Source of the DNA: Snodgrassella alvi | GTDB taxonomy: Bacteria > Pseudomonadota > Gammaproteobacteria > Burkholderiales > Neisseriaceae | Assembly (NCBI RefSeq): GCF_002777745.1 | Contig: NZ_MEIO01000002.1 | Span: 1 to 49,428 of the forward strand | Reading direction: 5' to 3' | Length of the DNA: 49,428 nt | In this document: positions 37,227-47,684 of the stretch, piece by piece | Layout: every line of letters starts with the position of its first letter | Position numbering within the stretch: position 1 is the first letter of the stretch | Notes under the pieces: model-generated | Told to the model about the DNA's origin: nothing | Seen by the model: the letters and a program-made list of their open reading frames with translations, nothing else | The model's database searches: none | Made by a program: the position numbers and the translations under genes

Positions 37227-38429
37227 ATGAGTGGTTATAATCCAACGTCCATAACCATCCTGGGGGCTACCGGAAGTATTGGCCTGAATACTCTGGATGT
37301 TATAGCTCGCCATCCTGATCGATTTGCTGTTTTCGCACTGACCGCACACCAGCAAATTGATCGTCTGGCAGAACTATGTATTCGTTTTCAGCCAGTTTAT
37401 GCTGTAGTAGCCTCAGCAGCACAGGCAAGTGTTCTGCGGATACAATTACAGGCTGCTACTGTGAAAACCGAAGTATTATTCGGTGAACAGGCCTTGTGTG
37501 ATGTTGCTCAGGCCAGTGAAACTGATGCAGTGATGGCTGCCATTGTCGGTGCTGCCGGACTAAAACCAGCCTTGGCTGCGGCCAAAGCAGGTAAAACCAT
37601 TTATCTGGCAAACAAAGAAACGCTGGTAGTTGCCGGTGCATTATTTATGCAAACCGTACAGCAAAATGGTGCGCGGCTGTTGCCGGTTGATAGCGAACAC
37701 AATGCAATTTTTCAGGCTTTGCCGGCAGACTATCAAGGCGATCTGGAGCAGGCCGGAGTGACCTCTCTGATTTTAACTGCATCTGGTGGCCCTTTTCTGC
37801 ATACCGCACTGGCAGATTTTGCTGCCATTACACCTGAAGCTGCGATACGCCATCCCAACTGGCAAATGGGACGCAAAATTTCCGTGGATTCAGCCAGCAT
37901 GATGAACAAGGGTCTTGAATTAATTGAGGCTCGTTGGCTATTTAATGCCGCTGCCGACCAGTTGGAGGTAGTCATTCATCCGCAAAGTGTGATACACAGT
38001 ATGGTACGCTATATAGATGGTTCAGTTCTGGCACAAATGGGTGAACCAGATATGCGTATTCCGATTGCTCATTGTCTGGGTTTGCCAGATAGGATTGATT
38101 CCGGGGTTAAACAACTGGATTTCACCCGTTTAAGTGGCTTAAACTTTCTGGCACCAGATTTTGAACGTTTTCCATGCTTGAAACTGGCCTATGAGGTATT
38201 GCACAGTGGCCACGTTGCCAGCTCCTGTGTATTGAATGCTGCCAACGAAATTGCAGTGGCCGCTTTTCTGGATGGGTTCATTCGCTTTACAGATTTGGCA
38301 TCAATAGTAGATAGCTGCCTACAGCACTTCAGTGGACAATCTGCATCATCCATTGAGGAGCTTTTGCTACTGGATACACAAGTACGTAGCGTAGCAAAAA
38401 CATGGGTAGCTAGCCGAGCTGCCAGATGA
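37227..38429 (+). CDS. dxr: 1-deoxy-D-xylulose-5-phosphate reductoisomerase
   Basis: 400 residues. NADPH-binding [15 protein letters not shown] at the N-terminus, [18 protein letters not shown] (metal-binding), [31 protein letters not shown] and [12 protein letters not shown] are all intact. It makes MEP, the committed step of isoprenoid synthesis, upstream of undecaprenyl phosphate. Confidence 0.97.
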   Translation: MSGYNPTSITILGATGSIGLNTLDVIARHPDRFAVFALTAHQQIDRLAELCIRFQPVYAVVASAAQASVLRIQLQAATVKTEVLFGEQALCDVAQASETDAVMAAIVGAAGLKPALAAAKAGKTIYLANKETLVVAGALFMQTVQQNGARLLPVDSEHNAIFQALPADYQGDLEQAGVTSLILTASGGPFLHTALADFAAITPEAAIRHPNWQMGRKISVDSASMMNKGLELIEARWLFNAAADQLEVVIHPQSVIHSMVRYIDGSVLAQMGEPDMRIPIAHCLGLPDRIDSGVKQLDFTRLSGLNFLAPDFERFPCLKLAYEVLHSGHVASSCVLNAANEIAVAAFLDGFIRFTDLASIVDSCLQHFSGQSASSIEELLLLDTQVRSVAKTWVASRAAR

Positions 38430-38443
38430 GAACAGGATAAGCC

Positions 38444-39784
38444 ATGTTATTAACCTTAGTTGCTTTTATTGTCGCGATCTTACTGCTGGTAAGTTTGCAT
38501 GAATTAGGCCATCTGGTTGTAGCACGCTGGTGCGGTGTTAAAGTACTGCGCTTTAGCATTGGTTTTGGTAAACCATTTTTTTGCGTGAAACGCGCCAATA
38601 TCGAATGGTGTCTGGCACCAATCCCCCTTGGGGGTTATGTCAAAATGGTAGACACCCGTGAAGGTGAGGTCAGTAAGGCTGACTTGCCATATGCTTTTGA
38701 CCAGCAACATCCACTTAAACGTATTGCAATCGTTGTGGCCGGCCCACTAACCAATCTGGTGCTGGCCGTATTGTTGTATGCTGCCAGTTTCAGTATAGGT
38801 GGTATTACCCAGATTCGTCCGTGGATCGGCATGGTTGAACCGGCAAGCGTGGCTGCAAATGCCGGCTTTCAGACTGGTGATCGCATCATTAGCGTGAATG
38901 GACAGCCAGTGACCGACTGGACAGATGCTCAGGCAAAGATCATGTTGAATCTGGATAGCGGTAAAGTTCAGGTTGATGTCGTTACTACAGCAGGACATCC
39001 CGACCAGCGACAGTTCAATATCGCCGGTACAAGTGCCGCAGATAATGTTGCCAAAACTGGTTATCTGGGTATCGTACCGTTTAAGGTTATTAACCAGATA
39101 GGTATGGTTGTACCCGATAGCGTAGCAGCAAAAGCTGGTTTGCATGCTGGTGATATCCTATTAACCATCAACGGCCGCAAACTTACAGACTGGCAGGACT
39201 GGGTGGACAGTATTCGTGCCAGTGCCGGTGCTAAACTGAATATTACCTATCAGCGCAACGGACAGATTCTGCAAACCAGCCTGCGACCGGATTCAGTGCT
39301 GGAAAAAGGTACCATTGTCGGACAGGTTGGAGTAGCTGCCATGCGCGATAAAGCATGGGATACACAGATTCGCGAGCATTATCAGCCCGGCTTTTTTCAA
39401 TCAGTACAACTGGCTATGCAGCGTACTTGGGATTACATTACACTAACCCTTTCCATGTTTGCCAAATTACTCACCGGTCAGGCATCGTTGCATTATCTTT
39501 CTGGGCCTTTGACTATCGCTGATGTCGCTGGCAAAACCGCAGCCATGGGATGGCAGAGCTATACAGAATTTCTGGCACTTGTTAGCGTGAGTCTTGGTGT
39601 GCTGAATTTATTACCCGTTCCCGTATTAGACGGGGGGCATTTACTGTATTATGCGATCGAATGGATTCGCGGTAAGCCCCTAAGTTTACGTATACAGGAA
39701 TTGGGGCTACGTTTTGGTATCGCTGCCATGTTAATGTTAATGCTGGTGGCTTTCTTCAATGATATTACCCGCTTGTTTGGATGA
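38444..39784 (+). CDS. rseP: RIP metalloprotease RseP (site-2 protease)
   Basis: 446 residues. The zinc-binding HELGH (His19-His23) is in the first membrane helix, the third ligand lies in PVPVLDGGHLLYY near the C-terminus, and two PDZ domains (about residues 115-285) fill the periplasmic part. It cuts membrane-spanning anti-sigma factors and signal peptide remnants. Its TGA stop touches the bamA start, so translation is coupled. Confidence 0.96.
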   Translation: MLLTLVAFIVAILLLVSLHELGHLVVARWCGVKVLRFSIGFGKPFFCVKRANIEWCLAPIPLGGYVKMVDTREGEVSKADLPYAFDQQHPLKRIAIVVAGPLTNLVLAVLLYAASFSIGGITQIRPWIGMVEPASVAANAGFQTGDRIISVNGQPVTDWTDAQAKIMLNLDSGKVQVDVVTTAGHPDQRQFNIAGTSAADNVAKTGYLGIVPFKVINQIGMVVPDSVAAKAGLHAGDILLTINGRKLTDWQDWVDSIRASAGAKLNITYQRNGQILQTSLRPDSVLEKGTIVGQVGVAAMRDKAWDTQIREHYQPGFFQSVQLAMQRTWDYITLTLSMFAKLLTGQASLHYLSGPLTIADVAGKTAAMGWQSYTEFLALVSVSLGVLNLLPVPVLDGGHLLYYAIEWIRGKPLSLRIQELGLRFGIAAMLMLMLVAFFNDITRLFG

Positions 39785-42160
39785 ATGATGAAATTAAAGC
39801 AGATTACTGTCAGTTTAATGGCTCTGGGCCTGTCTTCACTGGCTTTAGCAGTTGAACCGTTTACCATAAAAGACATTCGGGTAGAGGGTTTGCAACGTAC
39901 GGCACCTACAACCGTCTTCAGTTATTTGCCGGTTAAAATTGGGGATACATTCACCGATGCTGAAGGTGAAGGCATCATTAAGAGATTATATGCCACAGGT
40001 TTTTTTGATGATGTTCGAGTTGAAACTATGGGCAGTCAGGTACTGTTAACCGTAGTTGAACGGCCAATTATCAGCAGTTTTGATGTTATCGGCGGCAAGT
40101 CAATCAACAATAACGATATCAAGAAAAACCTGAGTGGCTTTGGTTTAGGGCAATCCCGCGTATTTAATCCTGCTACACTGGAGCAGGCCATAAGTGGTTT
40201 GCAGGATGCATATCGTCAGCGTGGCAAGAATGCCGTGAAAATCACGCCTAAAGTTACCCGACTGGAACGTAATCGTGTTGCCCTTGAACTAAAAATTGAT
40301 GAAGGTTCAACCACAACCATCAAATCAATTAATTTTAGTGGTAACAATCAGTTTTCAGCACATAACTTACGCAATCAGATGTCACTAAGCCAGAAAAGCT
40401 GGACAAGCTGGCTAACTAGGGATGACCGCTATTCTGATACCCAATTACAGCAGGATCTGGATAAAATCAATAATTATTATCAGGATCATGGCTATCTGAA
40501 TTTTCGTATTGCCGATGTCAAAGTGAACAATAGTGAAAACAAAACGGCTCAGGTAATTAATATCACAGTAGATGAAGGAGCCCGTTACCGCTGGGGTAAA
40601 GTAACCGTTAGCGGCGATACTCGGGAAGTACCAGTAGAATCATTACAGAAACTGGTAAAAATCAAACAGGGTAAATGGTATAACCGCTCACAGATGATTA
40701 ATATCATCAGAGCAATTCAAGAAAAAATGGGCAGTTCAGGCTATGCTTTCTGTCAAGTTAATGTTCGTCCTGTGACTGATGAAAATACCCATGTTGTAGA
40801 CTTCGTCCTGAACGTAGTACCCGACCGTAAAGTATATGTTAATCAAATCAACATCACCGGTAACAACAAAACTCGCGATGAAGTGTTGCGGCGTGAATTG
40901 CGGCAAATGGAACGCGCACCATACGATGTATCTAAAATTAACCGCTCCAAAGAGCGTATTCAACAACTGGGCTACTTTGATAATGCTGAAGTCGATGTTA
41001 AACCCGTGGCAGGTACACCGGATCAAGTAGATCTGGATTTGAGCGTTAAAGAACGTTCAACAGGATCAATCAATGTCGGTGCAGGGTGGGCACAAGATGA
41101 TGGCTTGCTGCTGTCAGCAGGTATTTCACAGGACAACCTATTTGGTACCGGCAAATCAGCTAGCCTGCAATTATCCCGTTCCAAAGTTAGTCAGGTTGCA
41201 GCACTGTCCTTTACCGATCCGTATTTCACCCCCGATGGCGTAAGTTTAGGGTATAACATGTATTACCGTGGTTACGATCCAAGTAAATCAGACAGTAACT
41301 CCATGGACTATAAGACTACCACAATTGGTGCAGGCATGAATCTGGGCGTTCCCATTACTGAGCATGATCGTATCAATTTTGGTCTGGGTGTAGAACACCT
41401 CGGAATTAAACTATATAACAATCCACCATGGCGTTATGAGGAGTTTGTTGATAAATACGGTAAAAATAACTGGATTTTCAAAGGAACCGTAGGCTGGGGG
41501 CGCAATACTACAGACAGTGCCGTATGGCCGACTCGTGGATATATTACGAATGCCAATATTGATGGTGGTTTACCGGGCGGTGATTTACAGTACTACAGCA
41601 TTAGTCATGACCAACGCTGGTATTTCCCATTAAGTAAAAACTTAACTATTATGCTGTATGGTCAGCTCGGTTATGCAGACGGCTATGGTAAAACCAAAGA
41701 CTTACCATTTATGTATGCCTTTAATGGTGGTGGTTTAGGTTCAGTGCGTGGTTATGAATCTGGTACACTTGGTCCCAAATACTTCAACAGATACAGTGAT
41801 GGCTCATACAGCAACGATTCCAGCAGTTATGGTGGTAATTATATTGCCACTGCCACTGCAGAGCTATTATTCCCGTTCCCGGGAATTAAAGACCAGCATA
41901 CTGTCCGTCTGAGTATGTTCGCAGATGCAGGTAGCGTATGGGATAACAAAACCTACAACTACCAAAATGAAAAGGACCCCTATGGTGGTTCCAAAACACA
42001 TAAATCCAGTTTTGGTAACGAGGTACGCTATTCAGCAGGTTTGGCTATCACTTGGTTATCGCCGATGGGACCTCTGAAATTCAGTTATGCCTATCCGATT
42101 CATAAAAAACCGGAAGATCAATTGCAACGCTTCCAATTCCAGTTAGGAACCACGTTCTAA
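39785..42160 (+). CDS. bamA: Outer-membrane protein assembly factor BamA
   Basis: 791 residues. Signal peptide (..LSSLALA, cut before VEPF), five POTRA domains to about residue 420 (IKDIRVEGLQRTAPTTVFSYLPV opens POTRA1), then a 16-stranded barrel with GGLGSVRGYESG (the VRGF-type motif of loop 6) and a C-terminal F (QFQLGTTF). It inserts beta-barrel proteins, including the trimeric autotransporter at the left edge. The ATG at 39785 follows the rseP stop directly; a second ATG comes at 39788. Confidence 0.98.
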   Translation: MMKLKQITVSLMALGLSSLALAVEPFTIKDIRVEGLQRTAPTTVFSYLPVKIGDTFTDAEGEGIIKRLYATGFFDDVRVETMGSQVLLTVVERPIISSFDVIGGKSINNNDIKKNLSGFGLGQSRVFNPATLEQAISGLQDAYRQRGKNAVKITPKVTRLERNRVALELKIDEGSTTTIKSINFSGNNQFSAHNLRNQMSLSQKSWTSWLTRDDRYSDTQLQQDLDKINNYYQDHGYLNFRIADVKVNNSENKTAQVINITVDEGARYRWGKVTVSGDTREVPVESLQKLVKIKQGKWYNRSQMINIIRAIQEKMGSSGYAFCQVNVRPVTDENTHVVDFVLNVVPDRKVYVNQINITGNNKTRDEVLRRELRQMERAPYDVSKINRSKERIQQLGYFDNAEVDVKPVAGTPDQVDLDLSVKERSTGSINVGAGWAQDDGLLLSAGISQDNLFGTGKSASLQLSRSKVSQVAALSFTDPYFTPDGVSLGYNMYYRGYDPSKSDSNSMDYKTTTIGAGMNLGVPITEHDRINFGLGVEHLGIKLYNNPPWRYEEFVDKYGKNNWIFKGTVGWGRNTTDSAVWPTRGYITNANIDGGLPGGDLQYYSISHDQRWYFPLSKNLTIMLYGQLGYADGYGKTKDLPFMYAFNGGGLGSVRGYESGTLGPKYFNRYSDGSYSNDSSSYGGNYIATATAELLFPFPGIKDQHTVRLSMFADAGSVWDNKTYNYQNEKDPYGGSKTHKSSFGNEVRYSAGLAITWLSPMGPLKFSYAYPIHKKPEDQLQRFQFQLGTTF

Positions 42161-42183
42161 TCGTGTCAGACAAGGACAAATTT

Positions 42184-42684
42184 ATGCTTAAAAAAATTGT
42201 CTTAACATTTGCTGCCACTTTGTTTTCCTGTACTTTAGCATGGGCAGAAAGCATACAAAAACTTGGATTTATTGATACCAGCCGAGTTTATCAGCAATCT
42301 ATTCAGGCACAGTCCATCCAGAAAGATTTGGATAAAGAATTTGCGCCACGGCAAAAAAAACTGCAAGCCATGCAAGCTGAAGGCCTGAAACTCAAAGAAG
42401 CAATTGAATCGGGTAAAGTACCTGAGGCAGAGCGAGAAGCAAAAATCAAACAGATGTTGCAAATGGATCAGCAGTATAAAGAAGCGGCATCTGGACTGGC
42501 AGAAGATTACAACCTACGTCGCAATGAAGAGTTTGCTTCACTCCAGCAAAATGCCAATAAGGTCATCATCGATATGGCACGAAAATACGGCTATGACCTT
42601 ATCATTCAAGATGCCATATTTGTTAACAGCAAATTTGACATCACAGATGCCGTTATCAAAGCATTAAATGAACAAAAACAGTAA
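42184..42684 (+). CDS. skp: Periplasmic chaperone Skp/OmpH
   Basis: 166 residues from ATG 42184 (Shine-Dalgarno AAGGA); signal peptide ending ..LAWA. LGFIDTSRVYQQS followed by a long charged helical stretch (coiled-coil tentacles) and the YDLIIQDAIFVNSKFDITDAVIKAL end identify the family. It holds outer-membrane proteins on their way to BamA, its upstream neighbour. Confidence 0.94.
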   Translation: MLKKIVLTFAATLFSCTLAWAESIQKLGFIDTSRVYQQSIQAQSIQKDLDKEFAPRQKKLQAMQAEGLKLKEAIESGKVPEAEREAKIKQMLQMDQQYKEAASGLAEDYNLRRNEEFASLQQNANKVIIDMARKYGYDLIIQDAIFVNSKFDITDAVIKALNEQKQ

Positions 42685-42693
42685 GGCAGAATT

Positions 42694-43755
42694 ATGGCTG
42701 TGAACCAGATAACCGCCACCGCTCTGGTTGAACAACTGGGCGGACAATTGCGTGGTGATGATGTAACTATCACCAATATTACTTCGTTGCAACAGGCAGA
42801 AGCTCATGATATCAGCTTCCTGAGTAATCCTCGTCTGCGTACTGAAGCAATTGCCAGCCGTGCTGGTGTATTAATTGTTACCGAAAAATCTGCTGAAATT
42901 TTATCTGGCCGTTCTCTGATTGTCACCGACGATCCCTATCTTTACTTTGCTCGTGTTGCGCGTTTATTTCATCCACGCCCACAGGCCAAGGCAGGTATTC
43001 ATCCCAGTGCAATTATTGCCCCGACAGCACAAATTGCAGCCAGTTGTGAAATTGGTGCCCATGTTATTATCGGCGAGCATTGCGTGATTGGTGAAAATAC
43101 ACGTATTCTGGCGGGCACAGTCATCGAAGAGGACTGTACAATAGGCAATGATTGTATTATCCACGCCAACGTGACCCTTTATCATGGTTGTCAGCTAGGT
43201 AACCGAGTAGAACTGCATTCTGGTTGCGTCATTGGTGCTGATGGCTTTGGTTTCGCCTGGGACAAACAGAAAAACGAATGGTTCAAAATTGTTCAGACTG
43301 GCTGTGTAGTTCTGGGCGACGATGTTGAAATCGGTGCCAATACCACAATTGATCGCGGTGCTATCGAAAACACTATTATTGGCAACGATGCCAAAATTGA
43401 TAATCAGGTTATGATTGGTCATAATGGCAAAATCGGTGCTCATGTAGCCATTGTGGCCTGTACCGGCATTGCCGGCAGTACAGAAGTGGGCGCCTATTCC
43501 GTTATTGGTGGCGCAGCGATGATTGGCGGTCATTTAAACATACCACCAAAAACAACCATTGGCGCAGCTACTGCTGTTAGCCACAGCATTAAAGAAAGTG
43601 GCTACTATGCTTCTATATTCCCATTACAAAAACACGGTGACTGGGTAAGAAATGCTGCACATATTCGTCATTTACACGAAATGAGCCAGAAAATAAAAGC
43701 ATTGGAACACCAATTAGCCGAGTTGAACGGCAAATCATCAAACCAACAGGATTAA
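42694..43755 (+). CDS. lpxD: UDP-3-O-acylglucosamine N-acyltransferase
   Basis: 353 residues. N-terminal uridine-binding domain ([11 protein letters not shown]), then a left-handed beta helix made of hexapeptide repeats ([17 protein letters not shown]), the catalytic region with [16 protein letters not shown] and [14 protein letters not shown], and a C-terminal helix. Third step of lipid A synthesis. Confidence 0.97.
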   Translation: MAVNQITATALVEQLGGQLRGDDVTITNITSLQQAEAHDISFLSNPRLRTEAIASRAGVLIVTEKSAEILSGRSLIVTDDPYLYFARVARLFHPRPQAKAGIHPSAIIAPTAQIAASCEIGAHVIIGEHCVIGENTRILAGTVIEEDCTIGNDCIIHANVTLYHGCQLGNRVELHSGCVIGADGFGFAWDKQKNEWFKIVQTGCVVLGDDVEIGANTTIDRGAIENTIIGNDAKIDNQVMIGHNGKIGAHVAIVACTGIAGSTEVGAYSVIGGAAMIGGHLNIPPKTTIGAATAVSHSIKESGYYASIFPLQKHGDWVRNAAHIRHLHEMSQKIKALEHQLAELNGKSSNQQD

Positions 43756-43759
43756 AGCA

Positions 43760-44218
43760 ATGGATTGGTCTTTACCTTTAGACGTTCGTACCCTACAAAA
43801 ATTATTGCCTCACCGTTATCCATTTTTACTGATTGATCGTGTCACCGCTTACGACAGCGAAGCCATGACCTTGAGTGCAATCAAAAATGTAACAGCTAAT
43901 GAACCTTTTTTTCTGGGGCATTTTCCCGATTTTCCGGTTATGCCCGGCGTTCTGATTATCGAAGCCATGGCACAGGCCTGCGGCACACTGGCAATCTTGA
44001 GTCATGGTGGCCGTGATGATGATGAAATTTATTTCTTTGTTGGTATCGATAATGCCCGTTTTAAACGCCAAGTTATACCTGGTGACCAACTTAGATTTGA
44101 AGTTAAACTATTGGCAAACAAACGTGATATCGGAAAATTCAAAGCTACTGCATGGGTAGAGGATCAGATTGCAGCAGAGGCCGAAATTATGTGTGCCAAG
44201 CGCAAGGTAGACAAATAA
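43760..44218 (+). CDS. fabZ: 3-hydroxyacyl-ACP dehydratase FabZ
   Basis: 152 residues. [14 protein letters not shown] and [20 protein letters not shown] hold the catalytic His and Glu. It dehydrates 3-hydroxyacyl-ACP in fatty acid synthesis and competes with LpxA/LpxD for substrate, hence the common clustering. A 4-base gap from lpxD; 119 AT-rich bases follow before lpxA, which may contain a promoter. Confidence 0.96.
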   Translation: MDWSLPLDVRTLQKLLPHRYPFLLIDRVTAYDSEAMTLSAIKNVTANEPFFLGHFPDFPVMPGVLIIEAMAQACGTLAILSHGGRDDDEIYFFVGIDNARFKRQVIPGDQLRFEVKLLANKRDIGKFKATAWVEDQIAAEAEIMCAKRKVDK

Positions 44219-44337
44219 AGACTACCAATAACATAAGCACATAATACAAATAGAGTAAGTGCATATATAGTGCACAACTGGAATATTAATCACATATGAT
44301 TAAACTGGTCGTTAAACTACGACTGTAGGAAATATAC

Positions 44338-45114
44338 ATGACGCAGATTCACCCCACAGCCATTATTGATCCCAAAGCCGAACTCGATAGTAGCGTATCT
44401 GTGGGTGCTTACACCGTAATTGGTGCCAATGTGCAGATTGGTGCCGATACCGATATCGGACCTCATGTTGTTATAGATGGACATACCACTATTGGAACAG
44501 GCAATCGGATTTTTCAGTTTGCCTCACTGGGAGCGATTCCACAGGACAAAAAATACCGTGGCGAACCAACCAGACTAATTATTGGTAACCATAACACCAT
44601 TCGAGAATTTACCACCTTCAATACCGGTACAGTTACCGGTATTGGAGAAACCCGCGTAGGTGACAATAACTGGATCATGGCTTATGTCCATCTGGCTCAC
44701 GACTGTGTTGTTGGTAACCATACAGTCTTTGCCAATAATGCCTCATTAGCAGGACATGTTGTCATCGGTGATTATGTAATACTGGGTGGTTTCTCACTTG
44801 TACATCAATTTTGCAATATTGGCGACTATGCCATGACTGCATTCGCAGCGGGAGTGCATAAAGATGTTCCGCCTTATGTGATGGCAGCCGGTTATCGAGC
44901 CGAACCTTCCGGGCTTAATACCGAAGGCCTACGTCGCCACAACTTTACAGCAGAACAAATTGCCAACATCAAACGCCTGTATAAAATCCTTTATCGGCAA
45001 GGATTAAGTTATGCTGATGCCAAAGCCAGAATTATTGCAGAAGCAGATTCAGCACCTGAATTACAAGTGTTTAAAGAATTTTTCTCACAGTCCACTCGGG
45101 GCGTAATTCGCTAA
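44338..45114 (+). CDS. lpxA: UDP-N-acetylglucosamine O-acyltransferase
   Basis: 258 residues. Hexapeptide-repeat beta helix ([26 protein letters not shown]), the catalytic His in [13 protein letters not shown], and [13 protein letters not shown] with the C-terminal helical domain. First step of lipid A synthesis. lpxB, often next, is absent: a terminator follows and the next genes run the other way. Confidence 0.97.
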   Translation: MTQIHPTAIIDPKAELDSSVSVGAYTVIGANVQIGADTDIGPHVVIDGHTTIGTGNRIFQFASLGAIPQDKKYRGEPTRLIIGNHNTIREFTTFNTGTVTGIGETRVGDNNWIMAYVHLAHDCVVGNHTVFANNASLAGHVVIGDYVILGGFSLVHQFCNIGDYAMTAFAAGVHKDVPPYVMAAGYRAEPSGLNTEGLRRHNFTAEQIANIKRLYKILYRQGLSYADAKARIIAEADSAPELQVFKEFFSQSTRGVIR

Positions 45115-45122
45115 AAAATTAA

Positions 45123-45164
45123 ATAAAACAGCTAGATTAGCAGAAACTAATCTAGCTGTTTTAT
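45123..45164 (+). terminator. Terminator after lpxA
   Basis: A perfect 17-bp stem (45123-45139 and 45148-45164) with an 8-base loop and T-rich right end, closing the long cluster. Confidence 0.88.
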
Positions 45165-45319
45165 CCATAAATACAGACTTTAACCAGACAAATATATTCC
45201 TTAGTATCCATCAAATCCAGAACTGAGTATCGACTAGAATCAGCATATCAATGCAATTTAGCGGTCATATGAATAATAAATGGTACATACAGAATATCAT
45301 CATTTATTAAGCTGATATG

Positions 45320-45353
45320 AAAAAATGGGCTTTTCCTTTTAAAAAAGCCCATT
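45320..45353 (-). terminator. Terminator of the tonB-exbB-exbD unit
   Basis: An 11-bp stem (AATGGGCTTTT, 45324-45334; complement 45343-45353), with a T-run on the minus strand, 70 bases past the exbD stop. It could also stop plus-strand read-through. Confidence 0.8.
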
Positions 45354-45423
45354 AATGTGGTTACCCTGATAGAGTATAGAGACCAAGTAAACTTCGACAA
45401 TTTGAACTATTAGTTAATTCTTC

Positions 45424-45837
45424 TCACTTGTCTTCCGTAACAAAGCCAACTTTCACCAAGCCAGCATCCCGAGCCGCTGCTAACACCTGAGCAACATGAT
45501 CATAAGCCACATGCTTATCAGCAGCAATGGCCAGTACCACATCTGGATTAGCCTGTACTTTCAGATGTAAATCATTCTGCAATTGCACCAGCGAAAGAGT
45601 CTGATCACCTAATTTATACTGCCCCTCAGATCCAATAGATAAACGTAGCGGAGATGTCGGCTCAGCCTGTTGTGCAGGATTGGCAGCAGTAGGCAAAGTT
45701 AATGGAATAGAGTGAGTTAATACCGGCATCGTAATCATAAACACAATCAACAGTACCAGCATTACATCAACCAGCGGAGTCACATTAATATCTGCCGATT
45801 CATGAACCTCATCGTCACTGAAATGACCAAATGCCAT
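45424..45837 (-). CDS. exbD: Biopolymer transport protein ExbD
   Basis: 137 residues from ATG 45837. One membrane helix with the proton-path Asp in INVTPLVDVMLVLLIVFM (D29 region), then a periplasmic domain (VVLAIAADKHVAYDHVAQVLAAARDAGLVKVGFVT). Works with ExbB and TonB to energise outer-membrane receptors. Starts 3 bases after the exbB stop. Confidence 0.95.
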   Translation of the reverse strand: MAFGHFSDDEVHESADINVTPLVDVMLVLLIVFMITMPVLTHSIPLTLPTAANPAQQAEPTSPLRLSIGSEGQYKLGDQTLSLVQLQNDLHLKVQANPDVVLAIAADKHVAYDHVAQVLAAARDAGLVKVGFVTEDK

Positions 45838-45840
45838 CAC

Positions 45841-46506
45841 TTAATCCCCATTGTTTAATAACTGTGCATGTAAGTCATGAGCAAAGCCATCAAGATCGCG
45901 ACTTAAATTTTTCTTACTGCGTACCAGACCGTTATAAAACAACAATGCCGGAATAGCAGCAAACAGGCCAATAGCTGTGGAAACCAATGCTTCACCAATT
46001 GGGCCAGCAACTACAGCAATACTCATCTGCCCACTATGGCCAATATTAATTAAAGCATGATAAATGCCCCACACAGTACCAAATAGCCCAATAAATGGCG
46101 CGCTAGAGCTGATTGAGGCCAAGACAGTCAATCCACTTTCATAGCGGCGCATAACCTGTTCCATACTATTGCGAATCTGGCTTGTGAGATACTGATTGAA
46201 AGGCATCGCTGCGGCCAATGAATGATTAGCTTTATCATGATAAAGCTTACAGGCCTGCATGGCATCACGTGTCAGTAAAGCTACTGGCGACTGGTTATCT
46301 GCCAGCTCATGTTGCAACTGAGCCAGATTCTCAGCAGTTGCAAAACAACTTAATGCAGCGCGGTTATCACGTTTAGCACACCATAAACTCCAGCAACGTA
46401 CTAACGCAATAATCCAGGTCATAATGCTCATCAAGACAAGAATGGCCAAAACCGTCAGCAAAATCCAGCCACTCTGGGCATAAATTGAAGCAATATTACC
46501 GTCCAT
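45841..46506 (-). CDS. exbB: Biopolymer transport protein ExbB
   Basis: 221 residues from ATG 46506 (Shine-Dalgarno AAGG). Three membrane helices and the MotA/ExbB core LASISSSAPFIGLFGTVWGIYHALINI and GPIGEALVSTAIGLFAAIPALLFYN. Forms the proton-driven motor with ExbD. Confidence 0.95.
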   Translation of the reverse strand: MDGNIASIYAQSGWILLTVLAILVLMSIMTWIIALVRCWSLWCAKRDNRAALSCFATAENLAQLQHELADNQSPVALLTRDAMQACKLYHDKANHSLAAAMPFNQYLTSQIRNSMEQVMRRYESGLTVLASISSSAPFIGLFGTVWGIYHALINIGHSGQMSIAVVAGPIGEALVSTAIGLFAAIPALLFYNGLVRSKKNLSRDLDGFAHDLHAQLLNNGD

Positions 46507-46585
46507 AAGAATAATTACCTTCAAAGTTAACAATGATTTAATTAAATCATTTCAAAATACAAAAATCACATTACCGTTATTGCTA

Positions 46586-47359
46586 TCAATTAGGCATCCG
46601 AAAAGCTATATTAAAATGATATTTGTATGGAATCGGCAACCCACCACGAGTAGCTGGTTTGAAACGATACCTCAATACCGCCTGCTTGGCTGAACGATCA
46701 AGGCGACTATAACCACTACTATTACTTATCACAACATCCTGTGCTTTACCATCTGCCGATACCGAAACAGTCAATCCCACAACACCTTCTTCTCCATTAC
46801 TCACCGAATCAGGAGGATAAATTGGCTTTAACGCAGTCAAAAAACCACCCTGGTATTCTTTTGGTACTACCAAATTGCCCCCAGCCTGATCACCTGTACT
46901 TCTACCATTAACAGATGCAGCTTCAGCTTTTTCATTATTGTTTGCAGATATTGAATCCGCAACATTATTTATAGGTGCAGGAGCTATTGGCGCAGCCTTT
47001 TCTGCCGCCGCCGTTAATCTTGGCGTATCCTCTTTCGGCGGAGTAACCTTAAATTGATTTTGTGCCCTGGTTGCAACCACAGGCTTAATTAATGATTTTT
47101 CGGGCACCACTTTACTAACAGGTATCTTTACCGTTTGCTTGCGCACGTCAGATTGTTGGGATTGTGGCTTTAGAGCGGTATCATTAGCTGCTTGAACTAC
47201 CTGATTTGAACTCATGCCCAAGTCAACAAAATTAAGTACTTGTTGCTTAGTATCAATTTTTTGTTGCGTATTAATAGCTAGTGTTGCCCAAAATAGAAAA
47301 GCATGCATTCCCAGTACGAGAACAACAATTAAAAAATTGACTTTACGTTGATTTTCCAT
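46586..47359 (-). CDS. tonB: Energy transducer TonB
   Basis: 257 residues from ATG 47359. One N-terminal membrane helix (VNFLIVVLVLGMHAFLFWATLAI), a Pro/Lys/Ala-rich periplasmic linker, and a C-terminal domain with YPPDSVSNGEEGVVGLTVSVSADGKAQDVVISNSSGYSRLDRSA and the final YKYHFNIAFRM. It transmits the ExbBD motor to siderophore, heme and other receptors. Upstream is a probable Fur site. Confidence 0.94.
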   Translation of the reverse strand: MENQRKVNFLIVVLVLGMHAFLFWATLAINTQQKIDTKQQVLNFVDLGMSSNQVVQAANDTALKPQSQQSDVRKQTVKIPVSKVVPEKSLIKPVVATRAQNQFKVTPPKEDTPRLTAAAEKAAPIAPAPINNVADSISANNNEKAEAASVNGRSTGDQAGGNLVVPKEYQGGFLTALKPIYPPDSVSNGEEGVVGLTVSVSADGKAQDVVISNSSGYSRLDRSAKQAVLRYRFKPATRGGLPIPYKYHFNIAFRMPN

Positions 47360-47370
47360 ATTTTTGTCAT

Positions 47371-47389
47371 GATAATAGAAACCATTATT
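47371..47389 (-). promoter_or_regulatory. Probable Fur box upstream of tonB
   Basis: GATAATAGAAACCATTATT matches the 19-base Fur consensus (GATAATGATAATCATTATC) at 14 positions, with both outer hexamers nearly perfect. It sits 11 bases before the tonB start codon, so it would act at or just after the transcription start. Confidence 0.5.
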
Positions 47390-47684
47390 ATTTGCAATAT
47401 AACTTAACACTAAAATATTAAGATTGTTCTAGCAAAGCTAAGCCAAGCAATTTACAAACTGATTACAACTAAAATTAAGCCAGATTTTGAACTAGATTTA
47501 TACATGCATGACAAATCCATTTGAGAATATTTTTATAGCTGAGCATATTTGAATAACCTCAGCAATAAAAAATAAATTTTTGAACAACATGAATTATATT
47601 GGTAAAGTCTTAAAATATAATTATTGTGGATCTAATATCACTAACAATTTTTAAAAAATTAATTCTGAACAACAGGAGAAAAAT

